This document shows positions 20,199 to 30,348 of a stretch of 64,000 nt of DNA, piece by piece. Location: NCBI RefSeq assembly GCF_039727615.1, contig NZ_CP152474.1, positions 1,240,001-1,304,000 on the forward strand. The letters are read 5' to 3'. This DNA comes from Leclercia sp. S52 (GTDB taxonomy: Bacteria > Pseudomonadota > Gammaproteobacteria > Enterobacterales > Enterobacteriaceae). The notes below the pieces were generated by a model. The model was not told the origin of the DNA, did not search any database, and was given only the letters and a program-made list of their open reading frames with translations. Each line of letters opens with the position of its first letter. The stretch's first letter is position 1. The position numbers and the translations under genes are program-made.

Positions 20199-21359
20199 AT
20201 GAGCAATAAGCCTTTGATTCCAGAGAGTAAACTGCCGGCTCTCGGCACCACCATCTTTACTCAAATGAGCGCCCTGGCGCAGCAGCATAAGGCGATAAAT
20301 CTGTCGCAAGGTTTTCCCGATTTCGATGGCCCGGACTATCTGCAGCAACGCCTGGCTTATCACGTGGCGAACGGCGCTAACCAGTATGCGCCGATGACAG
20401 GGGCGCAGCCGCTGCGCGAGGCAATTGCCGATAAAACCGCTGAGCTGTATGGCTATCAACCCGATGCGAACACGGAGATCACCGTGACCGCAGGGGCGAC
20501 CGAAGCCCTCTACGCGGCCATTACCGCCCTGGTGCGGACCGGCGATGAAGTGATCTGCTTTGACCCGAGCTACGACAGCTATGCCCCGGCGATTGAGCTA
20601 TCGGGTGGCGTGGTGAAGCGCGTGGCGCTCCAGCCACCGCATTTTCGCCCGGACTGGCGGGCCTTTGCGGCGCTGCTGAGCGACAAAACCCGGCTGGTGA
20701 TCCTGAATACGCCGCATAACCCGTCGGCAACCGTGTGGCAGCAGGTGGATTTCGCCGCCCTCTGGCAGGCCTTTGCCGAACGTGAAATTTATGTTCTGAG
20801 CGATGAAGTGTACGAGCACATCTGCTTTGCTGAAGCGGGGCATGCCAGCGTGCTGGCTCATCCGCAGCTGCGGGAGCGGGCGATTGCCGTCTCGTCGTTC
20901 GGGAAAACCTTCCACATGACCGGCTGGAAGGTGGGGTACTGTGTGGCCCCGGCGGCCATCAGTGCCGAGCTGCGCAAGGTACATCAGTTCCTGACCTTTG
21001 CGGTTAATACTCCGGCACAGCTGGCGATTGCCGATATGCTGCGCCACCAGCCGGAACATTACCGCGAGCTGCCGGACTTTTATCGCGCCCGCCGGGATCT
21101 GTTTATCGATGCCCTGAGCGCCAGCCGGCTGGAGATTTTACCCTGCGAAGGCACCTATTTCCTGCTGGCAGACTACAGCGCCATTTCCGATCTGGATGAC
21201 GTCAGTTTTTGCCAGTGGTTGACCAAAGAGGTGGGCGTGGCGGCGATCCCGTTATCGGTCTTCTGCGCCGATCCTTTCCCACACAAGCTTATCCGGCTCT
21301 GCTTTGCCAAGCAGGAAGCGACACTGCTGGCGGCGGCGGAACGGCTGGTATCGCTCTGA
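20199..21359 (+). CDS. mtnE: Methionine aminotransferase (YbdL)
   Basis: A class I PLP-dependent aminotransferase that prefers methionine, histidine and phenylalanine in E. coli (YbdL). In salvage it converts 4-methylthio-2-oxobutyrate to methionine, the last step of the pathway. 386 residues, as in E. coli; the PLP lysine is Lys236 in SSFGKTFHMTGWK. It is the one salvage gene here with an ortholog at the same place in K-12. Confidence 0.93.
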   Translation: MSNKPLIPESKLPALGTTIFTQMSALAQQHKAINLSQGFPDFDGPDYLQQRLAYHVANGANQYAPMTGAQPLREAIADKTAELYGYQPDANTEITVTAGATEALYAAITALVRTGDEVICFDPSYDSYAPAIELSGGVVKRVALQPPHFRPDWRAFAALLSDKTRLVILNTPHNPSATVWQQVDFAALWQAFAEREIYVLSDEVYEHICFAEAGHASVLAHPQLRERAIAVSSFGKTFHMTGWKVGYCVAPAAISAELRKVHQFLTFAVNTPAQLAIADMLRHQPEHYRELPDFYRARRDLFIDALSASRLEILPCEGTYFLLADYSAISDLDDVSFCQWLTKEVGVAAIPLSVFCADPFPHKLIRLCFAKQEATLLAAAERLVSL

Positions 21360-21374
21360 GCCGTTAGCCTATTT

Positions 21375-21412
21375 AAATACACCGGGGTAATGTAATAACC
21401 CCGGTGTATTTT
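21375..21412 (+). terminator. Terminator after mtnE
   Basis: A perfect 14-base-pair stem (AAATACACCGGGGT and its complement) with a 9-base loop, followed by a short T run. It lies between the convergent mtnE and ybdO genes. Confidence 0.85.
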
Positions 21413-21451
21413 GTTGATGTGAAAAATAAATCGGGAATATTATTTTTTACA

Positions 21452-22366
21452 TCAATCATATTCAAATCCTTCCGTACTAATCTGCTCAATAAAGTTGGAA
21501 AAAATTTTGCTGGTCAGGGCCGCACGATTATACATCATATAGATATTTGCTGTGGGCAACTCAAAGGGGGCATTCACCTTTTTCAGTTTCAGCGAGTCAC
21601 GATATTGTTGATAGGCTAACTCAGGAATATAACCCAGCAAATTAGAGGCGCTGATCATGTTGACGAGCGAGAAAAAGGAGTCGCTGCGAAAACCGATCTT
21701 CCGCTCGGGGAATTTTTTTTCTGTCTCTGTGCGGAACTGACTGATGCCGGGTTCGTTGGTGATGAAATAGGTATATTTTTCCTCGTTCAACTGCTCCTGG
21801 GTGGTACTTTCTCCGATGCGCGGATGCGCCTGCCGACAAACGATAGTCATCGGCACGGTGAGAAAATGCGTACAGATAACAGAGCGGTTATTAACAGGCA
21901 TAAACGAAAAGATGAGATCGGCTTTACGGTAGGCCAGCAAATCTTCCGCGGTTTCCGTTGAGAGCATCAGGTCATGGTACTCAATCTCATAATTGTGTTC
22001 CCGTATCAGCATCTTCATCGGCATGAACAGGCGATCCGGCGTCAGCGCCTGCGGGGCGTAGACAACAATATTCTTTTCCAGCGACGAGCCATGCATGATG
22101 TTAATGGTCTGCTCAATCTGGTTCAGGTTCTGTTCAAGGTGCTTATGCAGATTGACGCCCACGGTGGTGGGAGTGATGCCTTTTCCGGAGCGGATAAACA
22201 GCGGGTCGTTCAGCTGATTACGTAAACGCTGCAGGGACTGGCTCACGGCAGAGGGGGTAATAAACAGAGTTTCTGCCGCCTTGCTGATACTCAGGTGCTG
22301 ATAGATGCACTCAAATATGACCAGCAGATTTAAATCAAATTTTTTCAGATCGTAGAGATTAGCCAT
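21452..22366 (-). CDS. ybdO: LysR-family regulator YbdO
   Basis: A 304-residue LysR protein with the N-terminal winged helix (residues 1-65, ISKAAETLFITPSAVSQSLQRL) and a C-terminal effector domain. The N-terminal 65 residues are almost identical to E. coli YbdO, which sits next to dsbG as here. The rest is more divergent. Codon usage is less GC-rich than the neighbours. The target and effector are not certain. Confidence 0.88.
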   Translation of the reverse strand: MANLYDLKKFDLNLLVIFECIYQHLSISKAAETLFITPSAVSQSLQRLRNQLNDPLFIRSGKGITPTTVGVNLHKHLEQNLNQIEQTINIMHGSSLEKNIVVYAPQALTPDRLFMPMKMLIREHNYEIEYHDLMLSTETAEDLLAYRKADLIFSFMPVNNRSVICTHFLTVPMTIVCRQAHPRIGESTTQEQLNEEKYTYFITNEPGISQFRTETEKKFPERKIGFRSDSFFSLVNMISASNLLGYIPELAYQQYRDSLKLKKVNAPFELPTANIYMMYNRAALTSKIFSNFIEQISTEGFEYD

Positions 22367-22590
22367 GATTCGTCCTGATTAGCTGTGCTGTTACCGTAAT
22401 CTTATACACGATAACTATAGAAGTAAGTTAGCCATTCTCCATCCATTTGATTGGCTAACTTAACTGAGTTTAAATTCCAGCTTAATATATCATGGCTGTA
22501 GATTAATGAAATAAAGGCGGCGCAGTTGTTTTAATAATTTTATCCGCGAAAGTAGGGCGGCTTTGTTGAATTTACGCCGCCACTCCTGTA
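22367..22590. other. AT-rich intergenic region ybdO-dsbG
   Basis: No gene seen. It holds the ybdO promoter and, near the dsbG end (22551-22583), a possible GCCGCC/GGCGGC stem that could terminate dsbG. Confidence 0.4.
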
Positions 22591-23337
22591 TTAACGCGGG
22601 CCCATCATCATATTTAGCTGGTCATTATCGGGCAGACCCACCACCTGCTGTAATTCATTTTCATTATTCATGTAATAAAGCGCGGGAGTGGCGCTGGCCC
22701 CAAGAGCATCCATTATATCCTGATGGTTTTTTAATGTTTTTTGCTGGGCGGGAGGCACGGCCGAGGGGACGGTCAACGCCATTTTTCCGCCGGACTTTTC
22801 GTAATCATGCCAGGTTTTCGCCGGGTCGCTGGCGGTCAGAATGGCCGCCGCCGTGGCCGGGCTTTCCGGCTTGATGACCCCGACCAGCAGGGTGCGCAGC
22901 TGCACTTTCCCGGCGTCAACCCATGGACGCGCCTGCTGCCAGAATTGCAGACAGTAAGGGCAGAAGGGATCGGCAAAGACATAGATCACCCGCGGGGCAT
23001 CTTTCTTGCCGTCAAGCAGCCAGTCGGCTTTCTCCATGCGTTGCCACAGCTCGCGTCCGGCAGGGGCGTACAGCTCTTTCTGGATCACCTGCTCGCTCAG
23101 GTTTTTGCCTTGCTCATCGTACATATACCCGGAGATGGCATGTTTGCCGTCCGGCGTCAGGTAGATGGTGACCCCCATATCCTGGTATTTCCCCAGCCAG
23201 CCCTTCATCCCGCCGGGTGCCTCGAAGGGTTTGATGATAGTGATGCCTTGTTTTTCAACGGCTTTAACCGGGGCGGGCAGCTCTTCGGCATGGGCAAGGA
23301 GAGGGAACAGGGCGAGGAGCAGGGCGGGTCTGAACAT
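22591..23337 (-). CDS. dsbG: Periplasmic disulfide isomerase/chaperone DsbG
   Basis: Exported thioredoxin-fold protein that reduces oxidised single cysteines and isomerises disulfides in the periplasm, kept reduced by DsbD. The 248-residue product has a signal peptide (cut after AHA, residue 17), a dimerisation region and the active site Cys126-Pro-Tyr-Cys129. The divergent spacer to ahpC carries an OxyR core site, matching OxyR control of dsbG in E. coli. Confidence 0.93.
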   Translation of the reverse strand: MFRPALLLALFPLLAHAEELPAPVKAVEKQGITIIKPFEAPGGMKGWLGKYQDMGVTIYLTPDGKHAISGYMYDEQGKNLSEQVIQKELYAPAGRELWQRMEKADWLLDGKKDAPRVIYVFADPFCPYCLQFWQQARPWVDAGKVQLRTLLVGVIKPESPATAAAILTASDPAKTWHDYEKSGGKMALTVPSAVPPAQQKTLKNHQDIMDALGASATPALYYMNNENELQQVVGLPDNDQLNMMMGPR

Positions 23338-23381
23338 GATTATTCCTTATAAAATCAATAGCAAAGAGAGGATTCGGAAAA

Positions 23382-23400
23382 ACCTATCACAATCATAGGT
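23382..23400. promoter_or_regulatory. OxyR core binding site, dsbG/ahpC
   Basis: The sequence fits the inner part of the OxyR consensus exactly: AxCTAT, 7 bases, ATAGxT. The outer half-elements are weaker. It is 45 bases before dsbG and 294 before ahpC. In E. coli OxyR activates both genes. Confidence 0.72.
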
Positions 23401-23499
23401 ATTTTTACCCTGTCGGCTAATTGCCCTTTCTTTGGGTGGATGGTGTAATCCACTTCGCTGTTACGACCTTGCTAAAGGTAATGTAGAGCGCAACACATC

Positions 23500-23572
23500 G
23501 CCAGCTTCGGCTGGCACTGATGTTACCCCCGGGTAGCTCAGGTATCAGGGCCGCCGTTCAGGCGGCCTTTTT
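23500..23572 (+). ncRNA. Possible leader or small RNA with intrinsic terminator upstream of ahpC
   Basis: A 6-base-pair hairpin with a stable TTCG tetraloop (23500-23515) is followed by a 7-base-pair GGCCGCC stem (23549-23567) and five T residues, the form of a Rho-independent terminator on the plus strand. No plus-strand gene ends here. It therefore either ends a short RNA made from the OxyR-linked promoter or attenuates ahpC. No family recognised. Confidence 0.4.
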
Positions 23573-23693
23573 ACTTTGTGGGTTCCATCGGGGTTGTTAG
23601 GTATTGCTGATTGATTTGATACGGCAAACGCATTAGCCCGAAACGGCAAAGTTGGTTACCTTAGCTCTCAACGAAAACACGGAGGAAGTACAG

Positions 23694-24257
23694 ATGTCTT
23701 TAATTAACACCAAGATCAAACCTTTCAAAAACCAGGCGTTCAAAAACGGCGACTTCGTAGAGATCACCGAGAAAGATACCGAAGGCCGCTGGAGCGTGTT
23801 CTTCTTCTACCCGGCTGACTTTACTTTCGTCTGCCCGACCGAACTGGGTGACGTTGCAGATCACTACGAAGAACTGCAGAAGCTGGGCGTAGACGTTTAC
23901 TCTGTCTCTACCGACACCCACTTCACCCACAAAGCATGGCACAGCAGCTCTGAAACCATCGCCAAAATCAAATACGCGATGATCGGTGACCCGACTGGCG
24001 CCCTGACCCGTAACTTTGAAAACATGCGTGAAGACGAAGGTCTGGCCGACCGCGGCACCTTTATCGTTGACCCGCAGGGCATCATCCAGGCCATCGAAGT
24101 TACCGCTGAAGGTATTGGCCGTGACGCATCCGACCTGCTGCGCAAAATCAAAGCGGCTCAGTATGTTGCTTCTCACCCAGGCGAAGTTTGCCCGGCGAAA
24201 TGGAAAGAAGGCGACGCGACTCTGGCTCCATCTCTGGACCTGGTTGGTAAGATCTAA
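23694..24257 (+). CDS. ahpC: Alkyl hydroperoxide reductase subunit C (peroxiredoxin)
   Basis: Typical 2-Cys peroxiredoxin that reduces hydrogen peroxide and organic peroxides and is re-reduced by AhpF. 187 residues, as in E. coli, with peroxidatic Cys47 (FTFVCPTE) and resolving Cys166 (GEVCPAKW). The start at 23694 follows GGAGGAAG. The codon usage is strongly biased, as for a very abundant protein. Confidence 0.97.
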   Translation: MSLINTKIKPFKNQAFKNGDFVEITEKDTEGRWSVFFFYPADFTFVCPTELGDVADHYEELQKLGVDVYSVSTDTHFTHKAWHSSSETIAKIKYAMIGDPTGALTRNFENMREDEGLADRGTFIVDPQGIIQAIEVTAEGIGRDASDLLRKIKAAQYVASHPGEVCPAKWKEGDATLAPSLDLVGKI

Positions 24258-24262
24258 ATCTG

Positions 24263-24331
24263 AAAAGCCCGGCGGCGCTACGCTTGCACGGGCCTACAGA
24301 TTCGCTTTTAACGGGTGCTTCGCACCCGTTA
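24263..24331. repeat. REP unit and TTC-loop hairpin between ahpC and ahpF
   Basis: One REP unit (24265-24299) is followed by a 10-base-pair hairpin (TAACGGGTGC, 24309-24331). Together they probably lower read-through so that ahpC is expressed above ahpF. Confidence 0.7.
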
Positions 24332-24417
24332 TTCCCTAACACCATGATGCAAGTTGCATTCAGGCAGCCCGGACAAGGTCGCTTGCATGATGATGTTTTT
24401 TAAGCAGGAGATGAATA

Positions 24418-25983
24418 ATGCTCGACACAAATATGAAAACCCAGCTCAAAGCCTACCTTGAGAAGCTGACCAAACCTGTTGAGCTGATTGCCACGCTGGA
24501 CGACAGCGCTAAATCGGCAGAAATCAAGGAACTGCTGGCTGAAATTGCCGAACTGTCTGCGAAAGTGACCTTCAGGGAAGACAACAGCCTGCCGGTGCGC
24601 AAGCCGTCCTTCCTGATCGCTAACCCAGGCTCCACCCAGGGCCCGCGCTTTGCCGGTTCCCCGCTGGGACACGAATTCACCTCACTGGTACTGGCGCTAC
24701 TGTGGACCGGTGGTCATCCGTCGAAAGAGACACAGGAAATGCTTGCGCAGATCCGCGATATCGACGGTGATTTTGAGTTTGAAACCTACTATTCGCTGTC
24801 ATGTCACAACTGCCCGGACGTGGTGCAGGCCCTGAACCTGATGGCGGTGCTGAACCCACGCATCAAACATACCGCAATTGACGGCGGCGTGTTCCAGAAC
24901 GAAATCACCGATCGCAACGTGATGGGCGTTCCGGCCGTGTTTGTGAACGGGAAAGAGTTTGGTCAGGGTCGTATGACGCTGACAGAAATCGTCGCTAAAG
25001 TGGACACCGGCGCTGAAAAACGCGCGGCAGAAGAGCTGAACAAGCGTGACGCCTACGATGTGCTGATCGTTGGCTCCGGCCCGGCGGGTGCGGCGGCTGC
25101 GGTTTACTCTGCACGTAAAGGCATTCGTACCGGTCTGATGGGCGAACGTTTTGGTGGCCAGGTGCTGGATACCGTCGATATCGAAAACTACATCTCGGTA
25201 CCAAAAACCGAAGGTCAGAAACTGGCTGGCGCCCTGAAAGCGCACGTCAACGACTATGAAGTGGATGTGATCGACAGCCAGAGCGCCAGCAAACTGGTGC
25301 CAGCGGCGCAGGAAGGCGGCTTCCATCAGATTGAAACGGCCTCTGGCGCGGTGCTGAAAGCACGCAGCGTTATCATTGCCACCGGTGCCAAATGGCGCAA
25401 CATGAACGTGCCGGGCGAAGATCAGTATCGTACCAAAGGGGTGACCTACTGCCCGCACTGCGACGGCCCGCTGTTTAAAGGCAAGCGCGTAGCGGTAATT
25501 GGCGGCGGTAACTCCGGTGTTGAAGCAGCCATCGACCTGGCGGGTATCGTTGAGCACGTCACGCTGCTGGAGTTCGCACCAGAGATGAAGGCCGATCAGG
25601 TTCTGCAGGATAAAGTCCGCAGCCTGAAAAACGTTGATATCATCCTGAACGCCCAGACCACCGAAGTGAAAGGCGACGGCAGCAAAGTGACCGGTCTTGA
25701 GTACCGCGACCGCGTGAGCGGGGATGTACACAGCGTGCCGCTGGCGGGTATTTTCGTACAGATTGGTCTGCTGCCAAATACCACCTGGCTGGAAGGCGCA
25801 ATTGAGCGCAACCGCATGGGCGAGATCATCATCGATGCCAAATGTGAAACCAGCGTGAAGGGCGTATTTGCCGCGGGCGACTGCACCACCGTGCCGTACA
25901 AACAGATCATCATCGCCACCGGCGAAGGGGCGAAAGCCTCCCTGAGCGCCTTTGATCATCTGATTCGTACCAAAACAGCATAA
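24418..25983 (+). CDS. ahpF: Alkyl hydroperoxide reductase subunit F
   Basis: NADH-dependent flavoprotein disulfide reductase that passes electrons from NADH through FAD to AhpC. The 521-residue product has an N-terminal double thioredoxin fold with redox pair Cys129/Cys132 (CHNC), and a thioredoxin-reductase-like part with [10 protein letters not shown] (FAD) and Cys345/Cys348 (CPHC), then [10 protein letters not shown] (NADH). Confidence 0.97.
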   Translation: MLDTNMKTQLKAYLEKLTKPVELIATLDDSAKSAEIKELLAEIAELSAKVTFREDNSLPVRKPSFLIANPGSTQGPRFAGSPLGHEFTSLVLALLWTGGHPSKETQEMLAQIRDIDGDFEFETYYSLSCHNCPDVVQALNLMAVLNPRIKHTAIDGGVFQNEITDRNVMGVPAVFVNGKEFGQGRMTLTEIVAKVDTGAEKRAAEELNKRDAYDVLIVGSGPAGAAAAVYSARKGIRTGLMGERFGGQVLDTVDIENYISVPKTEGQKLAGALKAHVNDYEVDVIDSQSASKLVPAAQEGGFHQIETASGAVLKARSVIIATGAKWRNMNVPGEDQYRTKGVTYCPHCDGPLFKGKRVAVIGGGNSGVEAAIDLAGIVEHVTLLEFAPEMKADQVLQDKVRSLKNVDIILNAQTTEVKGDGSKVTGLEYRDRVSGDVHSVPLAGIFVQIGLLPNTTWLEGAIERNRMGEIIIDAKCETSVKGVFAAGDCTTVPYKQIIIATGEGAKASLSAFDHLIRTKTA

Positions 25984-26010
25984 GAACGTAAGACTACACC
26001 TGCAAAGCAC

Positions 26011-26041
26011 AGAGGCTACCTGACGGTAGCCTCTTTTTTTT
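26011..26041 (+). terminator. Terminator after ahpF
   Basis: A 10-base-pair stem AGAGGCTACC/GGTAGCCTCT with a TGAC loop, followed by a run of at least eight T residues. Confidence 0.92.
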
Positions 26042-26468
26042 ATCTCACCACCAGCACCGGGATCCGGGCGTGGCCTATTACACTGGAGGCGTTCGAGCCC
26101 AGCAGGTGGGTGGAGATGGAGGGGTTACGCGACCCAATCACCACGATATCGGCTTTCAGCTCGTTGGCCACCTCATTGACCACGTCGCGCACATTACCAA
26201 AGCAGACGTGGGTCCTGATCCGCGACGGATCGATGCTGAAATGGCTGACCATGGTCTTCAGGCGGGTTTGTGCCTCGTTCTGGATATGCTCCTCAAAGCG
26301 GCGCATATCGGCGGCAAAGCGATGCAAACCAAAGCTGGAGGAGCCGGGTAAAACATGCAGTAAGTGAATAATGCCATCCTGCTGCGCCAGGAATTCAGCG
26401 TGGCGGATCGCCTTGTCGCTCAATTCCATCTCAAAAACATCCACCGGCATAATAATCGTCTGGTACAT
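26040..26468 (-). CDS. uspG: Universal stress protein UspG
   Basis: A 142-residue Usp-fold protein, the same length as E. coli UspG (UP12). The C-terminal nucleotide-binding motif [19 protein letters not shown] is intact. It responds to starvation and oxidative or envelope stress in E. coli. Only the start at 26468 (MYQTIIMPV) gives a family-length protein; longer in-frame extensions run into unrelated sequence. Confidence 0.94.
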   Translation of the reverse strand: MYQTIIMPVDVFEMELSDKAIRHAEFLAQQDGIIHLLHVLPGSSSFGLHRFAADMRRFEEHIQNEAQTRLKTMVSHFSIDPSRIRTHVCFGNVRDVVNEVANELKADIVVIGSRNPSISTHLLGSNASSVIGHARIPVLVVR

Positions 26469-26693
26469 AACCGTTTCTCCCTGTTTATTTACGCTTAATC
26501 CATTCAAACACAAAATATAATCAGATTCTGATAGCTCGCTGACACTTTTTAATATCGCCCCGTTTGTTAAGGTTTTGCCGTACCGCTTCAGAACCAGGAA
26601 TAATCCCAAAGCCGCGCAATTTCCCGGTATATCCCTGCTGATGGCTACCCTTTTAAGGTAAACCCGCATTTTTTCTCTGAATCCGGAGGTCGA
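26469..26693. other. Divergent promoter region uspG-ybdR
   Basis: An AT-rich spacer with no gene; it must hold both promoters. I see no clear operator. Confidence 0.4.
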
Positions 26694-27932
26694 ATGAAAG
26701 CATTGACGTATCACGGACCCCATAACGTTAAGGTTGAAACAGTACCCGATCCGGCCATCGAGCAAGATGACGATATCATTCTGCGCATCACCGCCACCGC
26801 GATCTGCGGTTCGGATTTGCACCTCTACCACGGGAAGATACCGAAGGTGGAACATGGCGATATTTTCGGTCATGAGTTTATGGGTGAGGTGGTGGAGACC
26901 GGGCGAGGGGTGAAAAATCTCGCCAAGGGCGATCGGGTGGTAATCCCCTTTGTCATCGCCTGCGGCGACTGTTTTTTCTGCCGTATGCAGAAGTACGCCG
27001 CCTGCGAAAACACCAACAGCGGGCCCGGCGCGACCCTGAATAAAAAACAGATCCCGCCACCGGCTGCGCTCTTTGGTTACAGCCATCTCTACGGTGGCGT
27101 ACCCGGCGGCCAGGCGGAATATGTTCGCGTGCCGAAAGGCAACGTCGGGCCGTTCAAGGTACCGCCGCTGCTGTCAGATGATAAAGTCCTGTTCATGTCG
27201 GACATCCTGCCCACCGCCTGGCAGGCCGCTAAAAATGCCCAGATTACCCAGGGCAGCAGCGTCGCGGTGTTCGGTGCCGGGCCGGTGGGGCTCCTGACCG
27301 TCGCCTGCGCACGCTACCTCGGGGCTGAGCAGATTTTTATCGTCGATCATCACGACTACCGTCTGCGTTTTGCCCAGGACAGGTACGGCGCGATCCCGAT
27401 TAACTTTGACCGTGACGACGATGCCGCGGAAAAAATCATCGAGCAGACCCGGGGTCAGCGCGGGGTGGATGCGGTCATTGATGCGGTCGGATTTGAGGCA
27501 AAAGGGAGCACCACGGAAACGGTGCTGACCAACCTCAAGCTCGAGGGCAGCAGCGGTAAAGCCCTGCGGCAGTGTATCGCCGCGGTACGGCGCGGGGGGA
27601 TCGTCAGCGTACCGGGCGTCTATGCCGGCTTTATTCACGGTTTCCTGTTTGGCGACGCCTTCGACAAAGGGCTGACCTTTAAAATGGGGCAGACCGACGT
27701 TCACGCCTGGTTGGGTGAACTGTTGCCGTTAATCGAGCAGGGGCTGATCACGCCTGAAGAGATCGTCACCCACTATCTGCCGTTTGAAGAGGCGGCCCGC
27801 GGCTACGAGATCTTTGATAAGCGTCAGGAAGATTGCCGGAAAATTATTCTGGTGCCCGGGGCACAAAGCGCGGAAGTGGCAAAAGAGCGGGTTACCGGGC
27901 TGGTCAACCCCATGCCGGGCGGCGTTATCTGA
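26694..27932 (+). CDS. ybdR: Zinc-type alcohol dehydrogenase-like protein YbdR
   Basis: A 412-residue medium-chain dehydrogenase that matches E. coli YbdR along its length. The catalytic zinc cysteine lies in [10 protein letters not shown] with GHEFMGEV downstream. A Cys-rich structural zinc loop (CGDCFFC) and the NAD motif GAGPVGLL are present. The substrate is unknown; similar proteins act on formaldehyde adducts or polyols. Confidence 0.92.
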   Translation: MKALTYHGPHNVKVETVPDPAIEQDDDIILRITATAICGSDLHLYHGKIPKVEHGDIFGHEFMGEVVETGRGVKNLAKGDRVVIPFVIACGDCFFCRMQKYAACENTNSGPGATLNKKQIPPPAALFGYSHLYGGVPGGQAEYVRVPKGNVGPFKVPPLLSDDKVLFMSDILPTAWQAAKNAQITQGSSVAVFGAGPVGLLTVACARYLGAEQIFIVDHHDYRLRFAQDRYGAIPINFDRDDDAAEKIIEQTRGQRGVDAVIDAVGFEAKGSTTETVLTNLKLEGSSGKALRQCIAAVRRGGIVSVPGVYAGFIHGFLFGDAFDKGLTFKMGQTDVHAWLGELLPLIEQGLITPEEIVTHYLPFEEAARGYEIFDKRQEDCRKIILVPGAQSAEVAKERVTGLVNPMPGGVI

Positions 27933-27949
27933 TAGCGGGAGAGGCGGAA

Positions 27950-27971
27950 AGAGGATGCCCTGGCATCCTCT
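27950..27971. terminator. Hairpin between ybdR and rnk
   Basis: A near-perfect 10-base-pair inverted repeat (AGAGGATGCC/GGCATCCTCT) lies between the convergent genes. No strong T run on either side, so its role as terminator is moderate. Confidence 0.5.
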
Positions 27972-28004
27972 GGGCAAAGCGGGTTAACGCTTGTTCAGAT
28001 GGGA

Positions 28005-28415
28005 TCAGCGCAGGTATTCGCCCGCCGCTTCAGGCTGCCAGATAAGTTCCAGCACTTCCAGATGCGTGGCGGTACCGCCCGGCAGTTCCCAGTGGATGGT
28101 ATCGCCAGTACGCAGACCAATTAATGCTGCACCAACCGGCGCCAGCACCGACAGCTGGGTGCTGCTGTCGGTCATGTTCGCCGGATAGACCAGCGTGCGG
28201 GTGCGCACTTCACCCGTGGTCAGATCGCGAAACTTCACCTGACTGTTCATGGTCACCACGTCAGCGGGCATGTCCTGCGGAGCGCACATCTGCGCGCGAT
28301 CCAGTTCGTCGTTCAAAGCAGCGGCGACGGGCAGCGAGGCAAAAGCCGGTTGCTCCAGCAGGCGGTCGATACGCTCAGCATCGAGTTCGTTAATGATGAT
28401 TGTGGGTCTGGACAT
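28005..28415 (-). CDS. rnk: Regulator of nucleoside diphosphate kinase Rnk
   Basis: A 136-residue protein with the GreA/GreB C-terminal fold preceded by a short coiled coil; it binds RNA polymerase near the secondary channel and affects nucleotide pools. Full-length match to E. coli Rnk, including [14 protein letters not shown] and the WELPGG motif. Confidence 0.95.
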   Translation of the reverse strand: MSRPTIIINELDAERIDRLLEQPAFASLPVAAALNDELDRAQMCAPQDMPADVVTMNSQVKFRDLTTGEVRTRTLVYPANMTDSSTQLSVLAPVGAALIGLRTGDTIHWELPGGTATHLEVLELIWQPEAAGEYLR

Positions 28416-28826
28416 TATTTACTCCATGTCGTTAATGCTGCGACAACCGCAGAAGAGATGCCAAAAGAAAACCCTCGCCATCCGGTAGCGAGGGTTTAAC
28501 TATGTCTGATAATACTGAGTCTGTGCCCCGGTTTGAAGTGATGAATGTCACATTCATGGCGTGGATTTAGTCCGGGGGCGTCAACTGGGTCATTAGTATG
28601 AAATTCAGCCAAAAAAGGTGATCCTTCGCCAATTTGGATTATCCTTTTTATGCGCAGGTTATGTAGCGTGAAACACCCATAACAGCAGAACAACGAAGAC
28701 TGTAGCACGAAATTCAGTCTTACTTTTCTACGGATTGCGTTACGCTGATCCTCTTGGGGTAGGGGGGATGAGCGAAGCGTAATCCGTGCCTGCCGGTCTT
28801 TCTTCCTGAATTTTCCAGAGAGCAAT
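28416..28826. other. Unexplained spacer rnk to flavin reductase gene
   Basis: A 411-base spacer. A hairpin at 28469-28497 (AAACCCTCGC stem) is followed on the minus strand by TTTTCTTTT and so looks like a minus-strand terminator, although no recognised minus-strand gene lies upstream. The only long minus reading frame (28496-28825, TTG start) encodes a protein I do not recognise. A small RNA or a decayed gene is possible. The promoter of the plus-strand gene must lie here. Confidence 0.4.
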
Positions 28827-29456
28827 ATGTATTTTTACCAACCTTCCCAGGGACACGGCCTGCCGCACGACCCGTTAAATGCCATTGTTGGACCCCGCCC
28901 GATTGGCTGGATTGCCTCCTGCGATGCCGAAGGACGCCCGAATCTGGCGCCGTACAGCTTCTTCAACTGCTTTAACTACCATCCGCCGATCATTGGCTTT
29001 GCCAGCTCCGGCTGGAAAGACAGCGTGCGCAATATTGTGGAAACCGGGGAGTTTGTCTGGAATCTCACTACCCGCAAGCTGGCCAGCGCCATGAACGAAA
29101 CCTCCGCCAGCCTGCCGCACGGCGAAGATGAGTTTTTACGTGCCGGGCTGACCAAAGCGGAAAGCCGGGTGGTAAATGTGCCCCGCGTCGCGGAAAGCCC
29201 GGTCAACTTTGAATGCCGCCTGTCGCAATGCATCCAGCTGACGGCGGCAAACGGTGCGGAGATCGATACCTGGCTGGTGCTGGGAGAAGTGGTTGGGATC
29301 CACATCGATGAAAGCCTGCTGCATGACGGGATCTATCAGACGGCAAAAGCGCAGCCGGTACTGCGCGCCGGTGGCCCGACGGCGTACTTCGCCATCGGGG
29401 AGGAGCAGCGTTTTGACCTGGTGCGTCCGGATGCCCGAAAAGCGAGCGGTCAGTAA
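28827..29456 (+). CDS. Flavin reductase-like / FMN-binding split-barrel protein
   Basis: A 209-residue protein of the flavin reductase-like domain family (DIM6/NTAB type): GPRPIGWIAS at residues 22-31, NLAPYSFFN and the PPIIGFASSG strand follow the FMN-binding pattern. The reaction is unknown. It has no counterpart at this place in K-12. It ends by overlapping the convergent rna gene by 7 bases. Confidence 0.82.
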   Translation: MYFYQPSQGHGLPHDPLNAIVGPRPIGWIASCDAEGRPNLAPYSFFNCFNYHPPIIGFASSGWKDSVRNIVETGEFVWNLTTRKLASAMNETSASLPHGEDEFLRAGLTKAESRVVNVPRVAESPVNFECRLSQCIQLTAANGAEIDTWLVLGEVVGIHIDESLLHDGIYQTAKAQPVLRAGGPTAYFAIGEEQRFDLVRPDARKASGQ

Positions 29457-30260
29457 CCGATTTTGTCGATCACAAACTGCTTCCCGCAGTTACCCGGGTG
29501 CGGTTGGGCAATAAATGAGGTGGTCGCCAGCGGAGCATTAATGCTGGCGGCGGTCAGCGTGAGCTGTACTTCGGTGAGATAGGCCGGATTGCCGCTGCAG
29601 CTGAGCTTGACGGCTTTGACCGTCTGCGGGCCCCAGCTTTTAGCCACCGCGGCGTCGAACGCGCTGCGGGTGACGGCTTTGCCATAGTTTGCCGCCAGGA
29701 ACTGCCCCAGCGGGCTGGCCTTCACTTCCTGGTTCATCCGCACCATGGTGCCGAAATACGCATCAGGATCGAAACCGAAACACACCCCGTGTTTGGCATA
29801 TTCATAACGCTCCAGGCAGGAGTTCCCCCCCCGCGCCGGGCATCACCTCGTTCAGCTTCGCGGCACCCGTCAGCGATAACCCGGTCTCTGCGGCGTCACA
29901 TTTACGGCCCGCTTTCACCTCCGGCATGTTGGGGATGGGGCGGGTGGCGCAGCCATAGCGCATCCAGCGGCGATCGTCGACCCCACGTGCGGCGATGGAT
30001 TTCGGTAAGCCTGGCCACAGGCCATGAACGGTGAGGATCGTGGTTTTGTCGTCTCGCTCTTTTTGCAGGCGACACTCATCGGGTGCCGTGCGGTTGCGGT
30101 CATGCAGGCTCTGGCAAAAGCCCGATTGCCATGAGAGCGCCAGCACGTAGCGATCAAAATCCGCGTATTGCGTCGCCTGAAGCGGGGCTGCCTGCGCGGG
30201 GAGCGCGCACAGTGCAGCTGCGGTTGCGCTGATAGCGAAAACGAAATCCTTTCTGAACAT
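29450..30260 (-). CDS. rna: Ribonuclease I, one apparent homopolymer frameshift
   Basis: Periplasmic RNase T2-family enzyme with broad specificity. The N-terminal part has a signal peptide (cut near residue 24) and the catalytic TVHGLWPGLP with His79. The C-terminal part (from CFGFDPDAYFG) is in another frame. The break is at the C8 run 29825-29832 (G run on the coding strand): reading seven instead of eight gives a continuous 269-residue protein (E. coli 268) through MPGAGGNSCLERYEYAKHG, which includes the second active-site segment. Most likely a sequence error; if real, the enzyme is inactive. Confidence 0.85.
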
Positions 30261-30313
30261 GTCAATTCCTGGTGGTTGGAAGCAGGGTATTGCTGGGAGT
30301 TATTAAAGCACAA

Positions 30314-30333
30314 AAAGCGCCCGCAGGCGCTTT
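30314..30333 (-). terminator. Terminator after dcuC
   Basis: An 8-base-pair stem AAAGCGCC/GGCGCTTT with a 4-base loop, followed on the minus strand by TTTTT. It lies downstream of dcuC and upstream of rna. Confidence 0.85.
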
Positions 30334-30348
30334 ATGCTGTGAGGGCGG

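Noticed and set aside
28496..28825. A 109-codon minus-strand gene
   Set aside because: It has a TTG start without a ribosome site and directly abuts the start of the plus-strand gene; kept only as part of the unexplained spacer.
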